In this document: in pieces, positions 26,839 to 35,130 of the stretch
Layout: each line of letters starts with the position of its first letter
Position numbering within the stretch: position 1 is the stretch's first letter
From: an uncultured Saprospiraceae bacterium
GTDB lineage: Bacteria; Bacteroidota; Bacteroidia; Chitinophagales; Saprospiraceae
DNA length: 55,912 nucleotides
Direction: 5' to 3'
Assembly: GCA_937961455.1 (NCBI GenBank)
Contig: CALGNN010000141.1
Span: 1 to 55,912, forward strand
Notes under the pieces: model-generated
The model's input: only the letters and a program-made list of their open reading frames with translations
Told to the model about the DNA's origin: nothing
The model's database searches: none
Made by a program: the position numbers and the translations under genes

Positions 26839-27683
26839 GTTAAAATATCCAAACATTTTTCAATTAATTGATCGACAACCGCTAAAGGCTGACTACTAAA
26901 TTCATCTGTAAGCCTGTTGGCAAGTATGGCATTGAGAGATAAGGCCTCATGTCCAAAGTAATGAGCAAAACCGTAAATTGCGGCTGTTTCCATTTCTATA
27001 TTAGTGAATCGATCATCTTTGTGATTGAAGGAAGTTAATGTTTCAATAAGCTCATCTGTCAAATGATTTTTGTACAGTCGTCTGCCCTGAGGTGCATAAA
27101 ATCCTGATGCGGTCCAGCACATTCCGTTTTCACCCAAAGATGCGAATTGATCAAGTAATGCATCGGAAGCTCCTGCTGCATATAATTTGTTTTGATAAAT
27201 TGGAAGCTGAGATTCCAAAGCTGTGATAATAGGCTGATGATCGCGATAATAGTTGTGCATAATGCCATCAGTTCCAATAGCTAGATTGGATAATATAAAA
27301 CTATCAATGGGAATATCTTTTTGTATGGCTCCTGATGTTCCGATTCTAATAAACTGCAATGTACGATGCGATGCTTTTTTTCTTTTTTGTTCAAAATCGT
27401 AGTTGGCCAAAGCGTCTAACTCGTTAAATACAATTTCAATATTCCCAGCTCCAATCCCAGTCGATATTACCATCAATTCTTTTGATCCTATCCTTCCAAT
27501 ATGAGTGACAAATTCTCGCTTCTCTCTGACGAGCATGAGTTCATCAAAATGTCTGCTGATCCGTCCCACACGGTGTGGATCTCCTACTGTGATTATGGTA
27601 TTTCTGATTTCATCAGATTTTAAGGCTAAATGATAAATGCTTTGATCATCATTTAATATATATTCGGGCTCTTTTTGAAGCAT
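26835..27683 (-). CDS. Nucleoside (uridine-type) phosphorylase
   Basis: This 282-residue member of the PNP/UDP family splits nucleosides with phosphate to give base and ribose-1-phosphate. Visible features are the phosphate loop VGDPHRVGRIS, the STGIGAGNIEIV block, FIRIGTSGAI, and the ribose-binding NIEMETAAIYGFA. It resembles uridine phosphorylase more than purine phosphorylase, but substrate choice is uncertain. Its start is only 16 bases from the divergent start of the ArsC-like gene, so its promoter must lie within or beside that gene. Its stop shares TTAA with the stop of the convergent gene. Confidence 0.85.
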   Translation of the reverse strand: MLQKEPEYILNDDQSIYHLALKSDEIRNTIITVGDPHRVGRISRHFDELMLVREKREFVTHIGRIGSKELMVISTGIGAGNIEIVFNELDALANYDFEQKRKKASHRTLQFIRIGTSGAIQKDIPIDSFILSNLAIGTDGIMHNYYRDHQPIITALESQLPIYQNKLYAAGASDALLDQFASLGENGMCWTASGFYAPQGRRLYKNHLTDELIETLTSFNHKDDRFTNIEMETAAIYGFAHYFGHEALSLNAILANRLTDEFSSQPLAVVDQLIEKCLDILT

Positions 27684-27699
27684 ATTAGAATTTTACAAC

Positions 27700-28059
27700 A
27701 TGAAAATAGCATTTCATCTAGCTAACTGTAATACCTGTCAAAGAATAATTAAAGAACTTCAGCTAACAGAAGATTTTGTTTTGCAGAATATAAAGACCGA
27801 AGCAATCACAAAAAAACAGCTTGAACTGATGAAAAAGATGGCAGGATCTTACGAATCTTTATTTAGCAGAAGATCTATGAAATATCGTGCTATGGGTTTA
27901 CATGAAAAAGAGCTGACAGAAAAAGATTATAAAGAATTGATCTTATCAGAATATACTTTTTTGAAAAGACCTGTTTTTATAATGGAAGATGAAATTTTTG
28001 TAGGAAACACCAAGGCGGTCGTAGCAGCAGCAAAGAATAAACTACAAGAATTAAAGTAA
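27700..28059 (+). CDS. ArsC/Spx-family thioredoxin-fold protein
   Basis: A 119-residue protein. It starts KIAFHLANCNTCQRIIKEL, with a CxxC at the thioredoxin-fold active-site position (NCNTCQ), and the later TFLKRPVFIMEDEIFVGN contains the family RP motif. Family members are arsenate reductases or Spx-like regulators that contact RNA polymerase. No arsenic genes lie nearby, so arsenate reductase is only the family name. It is flanked by minus-strand genes on both sides: 16 bases between divergent starts and 3 bases between convergent stops. Confidence 0.8.
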   Translation: MKIAFHLANCNTCQRIIKELQLTEDFVLQNIKTEAITKKQLELMKKMAGSYESLFSRRSMKYRAMGLHEKELTEKDYKELILSEYTFLKRPVFIMEDEIFVGNTKAVVAAAKNKLQELK

Positions 28060-28062
28060 GAC

Positions 28063-29067
28063 TTAGATAATATCGTTTAACATCAGATTGCAACCCCGGA
28101 TTTCTGCCTGATCTAATCTTCCGGTTATTTTAAATTGATCTTCATTAAGCTTGATGCCTATATCTGCAGTTTCAATAAATGACAAGGTATCTAGATTAGC
28201 CAAGTCAATAATATTTACAATTCCCGGTTTGTGCATTTTAGCTTCGGCAATTGGGTCGGTTATCTCTCTACAAATGATTCGTTGATATTTGGAAGATTTG
28301 AAAATACCAGAGCCCTTTGAATAGGCCTGACTTAGTAATTCGGTCATTCCATATTCAGAATGAATTGCTTCTTTCATAAAACCAGCTTGTAAAATTTCAT
28401 GAAGCGCTTCACGATTCATTTCTTTTCTTCTTCCTTTCATTCCACCAGTTTCCATGACATGGATGTTTTCAGCAAGAGGGATCTTGCCAGTTTCTATAAA
28501 GTCCAGCAAGGCAAAAGAGACTCCGATCAAAATACTCGGAGTGCCATCTTCATTGTTGAGAGCCAATTGTTTTTTTAGTGCAGCAAAATCATCTAAATAA
28601 AACCCTGAGGAAGCATATTTAGATTGATTGATAAAGTGTTCACACATGTACACCAGCGATGCATCAGTTCGCTCTAAGTAGGAGGGGAGTAAACATAAAA
28701 AGCACCAGTCTTCAATGTTGCTGTAGTTTTCTTCAAAACAATTCGCAGCTATTTTTTTATACCATTCAAGATTTTTGACTTGATGGGTACTTCTTATTTG
28801 TCCACTGGTCCCGCTGCTTCTAAATATTTGTTCTTCTGTCCATTTTCCAGATTTTATTTCATGACTCTTAAAAAACGAAATGGGTAAAAAAGGGATGGCA
28901 TCGATGCTGGTAACATTGTCTATGTTTTTACCAAAGCGCAATGCAAATTGCTTATATAGGCTATTATGTGTAAATTGATATTTAAATACCTCGAGCGCAA
29001 CACTTTCAAAGCTTTGCTTCGTTATAGTATCAATCAGATGAATAATATGCGATCTTTTCGAAATCAT
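28063..29067 (-). CDS. LuxE/PaaK-like acyl-activating enzyme
   Basis: This 334-residue protein resembles acyl-protein synthetase (LuxE) and phenylacetate-CoA ligase. It contains FRSSGTSGQIRS (SSGTSG at about 84-89, the adenylate-forming phosphate loop), the HVMETGGMKGRRKE block, and HSEYGMTELLSQAY with the acyl-adenylate motif. These enzymes activate carboxylic acids through an acyl-AMP. In Bacteroidota stand-alone copies are common and their substrate is unknown. There is no luxCDAB neighbour, so luminescence is not implied. The ATG at 29067 overlaps the start of the divergent lipoprotein gene. Confidence 0.83.
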   Translation of the reverse strand: MISKRSHIIHLIDTITKQSFESVALEVFKYQFTHNSLYKQFALRFGKNIDNVTSIDAIPFLPISFFKSHEIKSGKWTEEQIFRSSGTSGQIRSTHQVKNLEWYKKIAANCFEENYSNIEDWCFLCLLPSYLERTDASLVYMCEHFINQSKYASSGFYLDDFAALKKQLALNNEDGTPSILIGVSFALLDFIETGKIPLAENIHVMETGGMKGRRKEMNREALHEILQAGFMKEAIHSEYGMTELLSQAYSKGSGIFKSSKYQRIICREITDPIAEAKMHKPGIVNIIDLANLDTLSFIETADIGIKLNEDQFKITGRLDQAEIRGCNLMLNDII

Positions 29068-29538
29068 ATTTTGTGTTTCCTGCTTACTGGCACAGCACTA
29101 TTGTACTTCTCTTGCACACAAGCACCAGAGTATCCCATAGAGCCTGTGATTAAGTTTGAAAGTTTTGGCAAAACTGTACTTGAACAGAATGGCAAAGATA
29201 CTACAGAATTGGTCTTTTCATTTACTGATGGTGATGGAGATTTAGGTGACATTGATTCCCTGAATATTTTTATTACTGATTTGCGCTCCAATTTTCAAGA
29301 AGCAGGATTTAGAATTCCTTTCATTCCTCCTCAAGGCACGGGCAATGGTATATCAGGTTTGGTAAGCTTCAAACTGCCCTCAAGTTGTTGTACTTATCCA
29401 GTTGGAGGCCCTTTGGCATGTTCTCCTTCAGAAGAGTTTCCTTTCGATACCGTTCGATATTCTATTTACATTAGAGATCGTGCATTAAATATGTCTAATG
29501 TAATTGAGACGGAAGATTTGGTTTTGTTGTGTAATTGA
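29047..29538 (+). CDS. Small lipoprotein of unknown function
   Basis: This is 163 residues from ATG 29047 (29038 is an alternative). A basic start (RSFRNH), a hydrophobic stretch and a lipobox (LLYFSC) give a lipoprotein signal peptide with the acylated Cys about 22. The mature protein has FSFTDGDGDLGDIDSLNIFI, an acidic D-rich loop that may bind calcium, and a CCTYPVGGPLAC segment. The gene starts inside the 5' end of the minus-strand LuxE-like gene (21 shared bases), an uncommon divergent overlap. No family function is known. Confidence 0.7.
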   Translation: MRSFRNHILCFLLTGTALLYFSCTQAPEYPIEPVIKFESFGKTVLEQNGKDTTELVFSFTDGDGDLGDIDSLNIFITDLRSNFQEAGFRIPFIPPQGTGNGISGLVSFKLPSSCCTYPVGGPLACSPSEEFPFDTVRYSIYIRDRALNMSNVIETEDLVLLCN

Positions 29539-29557
29539 AATAAGGGCTATTTTTGCA

Positions 29558-30214
29558 TTAAAAAGCTGTTCCGCCTAATTCTAAAATGTGATAAGATAGC
29601 CCTAAGGTAAACTGAACTGGGTCTCTAGCAAATTGATAAGTTTGCATACCACTAAACCGTACTTTCATTTTTTCTGAAATGGGATAACTAAGTTCAAATT
29701 TCAATCCTAAACCATAATCTCTCGAGATATCAAATATCGTTTTATAGCTTCTACTATTTGTGTCGATGAGTAAATCTTCATCGAGATAAGTTCCCTTCTC
29801 TGTTATTTGTTTGTATGGCAGTAGACCCAGATTAAGCTGAAATTTTTTTACACTTATTCTGGTGTAAAAATTTATCCCAATATTATTACTATTAAATAAC
29901 ACAGATTGATTTGTAAATGTGGTAGTCACAACTGTGCCAGTAGCGTCAACAGTTGTAAAAGATATATCGCCTTCATACGCTTTAGTCCTTAAGTGTATAA
30001 ATTGAAGTGAAGTTCCATAGCTGATCGAAGAGCCTTTTTTTTCTATGAATAAGTTCAATGATCCTGATGGGCGAAAGGGCTGCCAATCTTCTTTAAAGTA
30101 GTCTACAATGTAACTCACCCCAGGATCAATGCAAATACCTAGATCAGCTTTTTTTTGACCGAAAGTATTAGTAGTTATGAAAATGAAAATGAGTAGTAGT
30201 GCTTGTGTTTTCAT
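29558..30214 (-). CDS. Outer-membrane beta-barrel-like protein
   Basis: This is 218 residues from ATG 30214, which opens a signal peptide (MKTQALLLIFIFITTNTFGQ). An in-frame upstream codon would add eight unneeded residues. The mature part alternates hydrophobic and polar residues in strand-like runs (SISYGTSLQFIHLRT, QLNLGLLPYKQI, YGLGLKFELSYP, FTLGLSYHILELG), as in 8-stranded outer-membrane barrels. It follows the amidase gene by 48 bases on the same strand and may share its transcript. The specific function is unknown. Confidence 0.7.
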   Translation of the reverse strand: MKTQALLLIFIFITTNTFGQKKADLGICIDPGVSYIVDYFKEDWQPFRPSGSLNLFIEKKGSSISYGTSLQFIHLRTKAYEGDISFTTVDATGTVVTTTFTNQSVLFNSNNIGINFYTRISVKKFQLNLGLLPYKQITEKGTYLDEDLLIDTNSRSYKTIFDISRDYGLGLKFELSYPISEKMKVRFSGMQTYQFARDPVQFTLGLSYHILELGGTAF

Positions 30215-30261
30215 GTACTTAAAATAAGCAATACCCAAGAAATTATATAATCAAAGAATTG

Positions 30262-31467
30262 CTACTTTGTCAAACCCTCATAGAGCCACTCTGCAAGATA
30301 TTGTCTATTAGACTGAGGGAGGATTCTTCTTTGATCATTTACATTTCGAATATTAGCCAATTCAACGAAGACAGCTGTTGGATGCGTATTTCTTAATACA
30401 TAAAGATTTCTTGCAGTAACAGATCCATTATAGCCTCTGCTTGTTCTGTACTTTTTGTATTTGGCCCTGAAGGTCTCTTGGATATTTGTCGCTAGTTTTT
30501 TACCTGATTTACTTAAAGGACTGTGGTAGAAAAAAACATCCTGTCTCATGCTCTCAGACCTAGAATCAATATGAATGGAAATAAAATATTGATCACTTAT
30601 TCCTTGCTTTTTATAATCCTTGTATAGGCTATTCACAGCATATACTCTTTGTGCCAGCCGCTTTTTTTGATTCAATGGAATCGGAGCTTTACCCAAGCAA
30701 GTTTCATCTTTGTCACAAGGAAGGATATCCTCAGAACGAATCCCATCATTTTTATCTTGAATGATGACATGTACTTTTGCCCCATTTTCTTTTAATTTTT
30801 TTGCAAGACGCAATGCAACATCATAAGCATATTCATCTTCACAAAGGCTGTGTCCTCTGCAGGCACCAATAGCGCCTGGGTCAGGTCCTCCATGTCCACT
30901 AACGATGTAGAATACTTTATTTTTTTGATCATTAGAGACTAAGGTGAATTTTTCGTGTTCCTTGCCATATAATGGATCTACGAAAACAGTTTCTTTTTTC
31001 TCACTAGGTTTTGCCACAGGATTACTTACAGCTATGGTTTTGTTTGTAGTTCCTTCACAATGCATCTCATTGTATGGCACCCATAATATTTTACTTGCTC
31101 TATAACTGGTTTTTCTCAGCCCCTCTGACAAGAGCATTTCATTGTATTTCTGAATACGAACGGCTTTATCCCAGTCATCATTTCCAATCGTAGACCGGAT
31201 ACTTTGTCCGTTATATTGGAATATCAAAACTGGTATTTGATATTTCTTTCCTTTTACTAAGCTGCTATTTTTATCAAGATTATTAAGCACATAGAATTGT
31301 GCAATGTTGCAATTGGCATCTAATAATTTATATCTCCTTAAAATGGAATATACACCATCACCTGATTCAGCAGAAACCTGATGGTATTGAGGAACATTAT
31401 TTAATTCCGACCCATAAACAATATCACTGCAAATAAATAAGAAGCTTAATAAAATAACACGGAGCAT
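30262..31467 (-). CDS. N-acetylmuramoyl-L-alanine amidase (Amidase_3) with divergent LysM-like N-terminus
   Basis: This 401-residue protein has a signal peptide to about residue 20. Residues about 28-82 look like a diverged LysM repeat (SGDGVYSILRRYKLL, LNNLDKNSSLVKGKKYQIP). The zinc amidase domain (185-400) shows H192 (SGHGGPDPGA), E210 or E212 (LCEDEYAYDV), H299 (ISIHIDS) and the catalytic E369 (VFVELANIRN). It cleaves the amide between muramic acid and the stem peptide. An extra Cys-containing loop (CRGHSLCE, LPCDKDETC) is unusual and may be disulfide-bonded. It is transcribed away from the ccm genes across a 155-base divergent region. Confidence 0.9.
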   Translation of the reverse strand: MLRVILLSFLFICSDIVYGSELNNVPQYHQVSAESGDGVYSILRRYKLLDANCNIAQFYVLNNLDKNSSLVKGKKYQIPVLIFQYNGQSIRSTIGNDDWDKAVRIQKYNEMLLSEGLRKTSYRASKILWVPYNEMHCEGTTNKTIAVSNPVAKPSEKKETVFVDPLYGKEHEKFTLVSNDQKNKVFYIVSGHGGPDPGAIGACRGHSLCEDEYAYDVALRLAKKLKENGAKVHVIIQDKNDGIRSEDILPCDKDETCLGKAPIPLNQKKRLAQRVYAVNSLYKDYKKQGISDQYFISIHIDSRSESMRQDVFFYHSPLSKSGKKLATNIQETFRAKYKKYRTSRGYNGSVTARNLYVLRNTHPTAVFVELANIRNVNDQRRILPQSNRQYLAEWLYEGLTK

Positions 31468-31622
31468 ATAAATAATAATTTCGTTAAAACAAAGTTAATC
31501 AGTTAATTACAAATTACGAAATAATTTAATATGTAATTAATACCCAACCAATTGTAATATTTAGGGAGTCTGTTCAGTGTAGCTTTAGAAAAACTAGTAA
31601 ATTGAGCGGAATATTGTTTCCA

Positions 31623-32297
31623 ATGAATAATCAATTAGTAGCACTGTTGAAGAAAGATCTGAAAATAGATTTCAGGCAACAGTTTGCCATATTAGGAATA
31701 TTCCTTTTTGTGGCGACTACTGTCTTCATTGTGTTCTTTTCCTTCAAGCAAATTAACCCAAGAGAATTTGTCATTTTATATTGGATCATATTCTTGTTCG
31801 CTGCTCAAAATGCCATTCTAAAGAGTTTTGTTCAAGAAAGTGGGAAGCGGCATTTATATTATTATACTTTAACAGATCCTATAACTGTCTTGATAAGCAA
31901 ATTGATCTATAATATCATCTTATTATTATTGATCGCTTTTGGCACTTACGCTTTATTTCAATTGCTTGCAGGTCCAGAAATAATAGATCCAAAATTATTT
32001 ATCACTGCGATAGTTTTGGGTTCATTAGGAATCGGTTCTGTATTTTCATTTTTGTCAGCCATTGCTATTAAAGCTCATAATAGTAGTGTGCTTTTGACAC
32101 TTTTGAGTTTTCCGATTATTATACCCGTTTTAATGCTGTGCATTAAACTATCCATAATGAGCGTTAAACTTAACGAAGCAATGATTACACCCCTGCCTTT
32201 TGAAGAATACCAATCTGATTTGGCCATGTTGGGTGGAATAGATGTCATTTTATTAGCAATGAGCTTAGTATTATTTTCAACGATTTGGAAAAATTAA
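31623..32297 (+). CDS. ccmB: Heme exporter membrane subunit CcmB
   Basis: This is 224 residues from ATG 31623, where homologues start (NNQLVALLKKDLKIDFRQ). Six hydrophobic segments follow. EFVILYWIIFLFAAQNAI and SGKRHLYYYTLTDP are family-typical. CcmB is the permease of the CcmAB complex in system I cytochrome c maturation. The partner ATPase CcmA is not in this window. It is the first gene of a set with ccmC (4 bases) and a ccmD-like gene. Confidence 0.88.
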   Translation: MNNQLVALLKKDLKIDFRQQFAILGIFLFVATTVFIVFFSFKQINPREFVILYWIIFLFAAQNAILKSFVQESGKRHLYYYTLTDPITVLISKLIYNIILLLLIAFGTYALFQLLAGPEIIDPKLFITAIVLGSLGIGSVFSFLSAIAIKAHNSSVLLTLLSFPIIIPVLMLCIKLSIMSVKLNEAMITPLPFEEYQSDLAMLGGIDVILLAMSLVLFSTIWKN

Positions 32298-32301
32298 TGA
32301 T

Positions 32302-33363
32302 ATGGTAAAACACTGGTGGAAAATTTTGGCTGTACTCATTTTATTATACACCATTTTTGCAGGAATTCTTGTTCCACTGAAACCTGGGATCTTAGAAGTT
32401 TATCCTATCACTGGCGAAACGGGTCAAAGTATAAATCTTAAAGTCACGGGATACAACAGTCATTATCTGGACGCTCAACAAAAACCTAGAGTGTGGTTAA
32501 AGTATGATAGTGTCTTTGCTATATCGGCTAGTGAAGTGAATTTAATAAACAATACGAGATTAGATGCGAGGTTTAATTTGCCTAACAATGTACCTGGTGG
32601 TAAGGAGGTAACTGAATTAAGTCTCATCATTCATAATGATATTGATGGTCCGTCACTTTTACCTTCAGCTATTTTCTTGAAGCAAACAGAAAATGCATCA
32701 GCTAATTCATGGCAGTCGGATATCATAAGCAATCTACCGCTAAAAGAAGGAATCCAATTTCCATATCGTTCGAACCTTCAAGAATCGATTAGAAATCTTT
32801 ACTATCACGTACCGATGTGGTTTGCGATGATGATCATCTTATTGATTGCAGCGATATATAGCTTTCTATATTTAAGGAAGAAAGAAGATAAATATGATCA
32901 CCTAGCAAGTTCTTACTCTGCTGTTGGTTTAGTGCTAGGAATACTTGGATTGGTTACTGGAATGATTTGGGCAAAGTATACATGGGGCAGGGCATGGAGT
33001 TGGGATGTTAAACAGAATGTGTCGGCCATTTCCCTTTTAATTTACTTCGCTTACTTTATTTTGAGATCGTCTATTGATGATGATGCTAGTAAGAAAAGAT
33101 TGGCATCTGTGTATAATATATATGCCTTCATTGCACTTGTTCCACTTTTATTTGTAATTCCCCGTTTATCTGATAGTTTACATCCTGGAAATGGAGGGAA
33201 CCCAGCAATGGGAGGAGAAGACTTGGACAATACCATGCGTCTAGTTTTTTATCCTGCAGTGATTGGATGGATATTATTTTCTGCTTGGATAGCAAATCTA
33301 TTTAGTAGAATAAAGTCCATAAGAGAAAAACTTGATATAAAAAAGTACGAAATTTCTTCTTGA
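32302..33363 (+). CDS. ccmC: Cytochrome c assembly protein CcmC/CcsA with large periplasmic insert
   Basis: This 353-residue heme-handling membrane protein carries the WWD-type motif TWGRAWSWDVKQ at about 227-238. It has H170 (YYHVPMW) before it and the H of SLHPGNGG (about 294) after it, as expected for the paired heme-ligand histidines. The unusual part is residues about 30-155. After the first membrane segment comes a roughly 125-residue soluble domain (LEVYPITGETGQSINLKV) that ordinary CcmC proteins of about 220 residues lack. It resembles a beta-sandwich and should face the periplasm. It lies between ccmB and the ccmD-like gene. Confidence 0.88.
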   Translation: MVKHWWKILAVLILLYTIFAGILVPLKPGILEVYPITGETGQSINLKVTGYNSHYLDAQQKPRVWLKYDSVFAISASEVNLINNTRLDARFNLPNNVPGGKEVTELSLIIHNDIDGPSLLPSAIFLKQTENASANSWQSDIISNLPLKEGIQFPYRSNLQESIRNLYYHVPMWFAMMIILLIAAIYSFLYLRKKEDKYDHLASSYSAVGLVLGILGLVTGMIWAKYTWGRAWSWDVKQNVSAISLLIYFAYFILRSSIDDDASKKRLASVYNIYAFIALVPLLFVIPRLSDSLHPGNGGNPAMGGEDLDNTMRLVFYPAVIGWILFSAWIANLFSRIKSIREKLDIKKYEISS

Positions 33364-33409
33364 TAACTTAAAAAGACTCTAATTTGTGAATACTTTATCG
33401 ACTAACTTA

Positions 33410-33619
33410 ATGATTAAAAAAATTGTCCTAACAGGATTGGCACAATTAGTCCTAATCTCATCTATATTAGCTCAAGCTGATACAGATTTTCTGCGAAGTA
33501 CGGGTAAGATTTATACCGTCGTTGCCGTTCTTGCTTTGATCTTTATAGGTATAGTTTTTTTCCTCATTTACTTAGAACGAAAAGTTTCAAAAATTGAAAA
33601 GGAAATAGGAAATGAGTAA
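33410..33619 (+). CDS. ccmD: CcmD-like small membrane protein
   Basis: This is 69 residues from ATG 33410. A signal peptide-like start (MIKKIVLTGLAQLVLISSILAQ) precedes KIYTVVAVLALIFIGIVFFLIYLERKVSKIEKEI, the CcmD-family helix with a basic cytoplasmic end (parts: KIYTVVAVLALIF and FFLIYLERKVSKIEKE). CcmD stabilises the CcmABC complex and the release of holo-CcmE. Its last eight bases overlap the Glu dehydrogenase gene. Bacteroidota CcmD-family proteins often carry such a cleavable start. Confidence 0.75.
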   Translation: MIKKIVLTGLAQLVLISSILAQADTDFLRSTGKIYTVVAVLALIFIGIVFFLIYLERKVSKIEKEIGNE

Positions 33620-35030
33620 AAAAATCCATGGCTTTTATGACTCCGTTCTTGAAAGCTTTGACAAAGCAGCCGTGCACACTGGCTTACCAAAAGGACTCTT
33701 AGAACAAATTAAATTATGTAATGCAGTCTACAGAATTAATTTTCCAGTAAAAATTGGGAATAAAATTGAAGTAGTTGAAGCATATAGAGTTCAACATAGT
33801 AATCACAGAAACCCTACTAAAGGAGGGATTAGATATAGTAGTCATGTCAATCAAGAAGAAGTGATGGCCTTAGCCACCTTGATGACTTATAAATGTGCTA
33901 TAGTTGATGTGCCTTTTGGAGGTGCCAAAGGTGGAGTGAAAATCAATCCTTGGAAATATTCCGAAGATGAGTTAGAAAGAATAACCAGAAGATATACGGT
34001 AGAATTGATTAAGAAAAATTTCATTGGTCCAGGAAGAGATGTGCCAGCCCCTGATTATGGAACGGGCAGCCGTGAGATGGCTTGGATCCTTGATACTTAT
34101 CAAACCTTTGCAAATGGCGAATTAGATTCGGCTGGTTGTGTGACTGGAAAACCCGTAAATCAAAATGGTATTAGAGGAAGAACAGAAGCTACTGGAAGAG
34201 GTGTGTATTATGGAATAAAAGAATTTTTTGAGCATAAAGATTTGGTGAGCGCCATTGGTCTTGAACCTGGTATTGCTGGCAAAACTATGGTAATTCAAGG
34301 GCTTGGGAATGTAGGTTCGTATACTGGATCAATTTCACAGCATGAAGGAGATGTAAAAGTTATCAGTGTGTCAGAGAGAGAAGGTGCCATCTATAAAGAA
34401 GATGGTATTGATATCGAGAAGTTATTGAAAGTAAGAAAAAGTACAGGCAGTATCTTAAATTATCCAGGTGCTAAAAAACTCAAAACTAGAGAAGAAGCAC
34501 TTGAATTAAAATGTGATATTTTAGTGCCTGCAGCACTTGAAAATCAAATCCATGTTGGCAATGCCAAAAACATAAAAGCTAAGGTGATAGCTGAAGCTGC
34601 AAACGGACCTGTTACCTCTAGAGCCGAAAAAATCTTGCTGAAGAAAGGAGTAGTTATATTACCAGATATGTATCTTAATGCGGGAGGTGTAACCGTTTCA
34701 TATTTTGAATGGTTAAAGAATTTATCGCACATGCGATTTGGAAGAATGGAAAAACGCTTTGATCATAATACTTATCTAAATTTAGTTGGGATAACAGAGC
34801 GATTGACTGGAAAGTCTGTGAATGACAAAGAGAAAGCGTTTTTAACTAGAGGAGCTGATGAAATAGATTTAGTACGCTCTGGACTTGAAGAAACTATGAT
34901 CAGTTCTTTTCAACAAATTAAAGAAGTTTATAAAAGGAAGCGAAAAATAACCGATTTGAGAACTGCAGCATTTGTAACTGCGATCAACAAAATTTCAAAT
35001 GATTATAATAGTTTAGGGGTATTTCCATAA
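33612..35030 (+). CDS. Glu/Leu/Phe/Val dehydrogenase (probable glutamate dehydrogenase)
   Basis: This 472-residue enzyme catalyses NAD(P)-dependent oxidative deamination of an amino acid. The substrate Lys region is NPTKGGIRYSS, the catalytic Lys is in TYKCAIVDVPFGGAKGG, and GRDVPAPDYGTGSREMAWILD follows (parts: GPGRDVPAPD and MAWILD). The Rossmann loop is IQGLGNVGSYTG. It is longer than the usual 420-450 residues because of an extended C-terminal helical part. Its start lies within the ccmD-like gene (8-base overlap), so it is translationally coupled to heme-maturation genes, an unexpected pairing. An Lrp/AsnC regulator follows, a common partner of amino-acid enzymes. Confidence 0.88.
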   Translation: MSKKIHGFYDSVLESFDKAAVHTGLPKGLLEQIKLCNAVYRINFPVKIGNKIEVVEAYRVQHSNHRNPTKGGIRYSSHVNQEEVMALATLMTYKCAIVDVPFGGAKGGVKINPWKYSEDELERITRRYTVELIKKNFIGPGRDVPAPDYGTGSREMAWILDTYQTFANGELDSAGCVTGKPVNQNGIRGRTEATGRGVYYGIKEFFEHKDLVSAIGLEPGIAGKTMVIQGLGNVGSYTGSISQHEGDVKVISVSEREGAIYKEDGIDIEKLLKVRKSTGSILNYPGAKKLKTREEALELKCDILVPAALENQIHVGNAKNIKAKVIAEAANGPVTSRAEKILLKKGVVILPDMYLNAGGVTVSYFEWLKNLSHMRFGRMEKRFDHNTYLNLVGITERLTGKSVNDKEKAFLTRGADEIDLVRSGLEETMISSFQQIKEVYKRKRKITDLRTAAFVTAINKISNDYNSLGVFP

Positions 35031-35060
35031 ACTTTTTAGAATAAAAGCTACTTTTCTTTG

Positions 35061-35092
35061 AACGAAATAGAATATTATTCTATTAATTCGTT
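35061..35092. promoter_or_regulatory. Imperfect palindrome upstream of the Lrp/AsnC gene
   Basis: AACGAA at 35061-35066 and ATAGAAT at 35067-35073 are mirrored by ATTCTAT (35077-35083) and TTCGTT (35086-35091), with a three-base insertion on the right arm. It lies 40 bases before the regulator start, between it and the Glu dehydrogenase, so autoregulation by the Lrp/AsnC protein is a reasonable guess. Confidence 0.45.
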
Positions 35093-35130
35093 TATATAGT
35101 TATTATTATATTTTACAAACGAGTAGATAA

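Noticed and set aside
27700-28059. An arsenic-resistance gene
   Set aside because: Only the ArsC/Spx fold is supported. No arsR, arsB or acr3 gene is nearby and the substrate is not evident.
28063-29067. A bioluminescence (lux) locus because of the LuxE-like gene
   Set aside because: No luciferase, LuxC or LuxD genes are nearby, and stand-alone LuxE/PaaK-like proteins are common in Bacteroidota.
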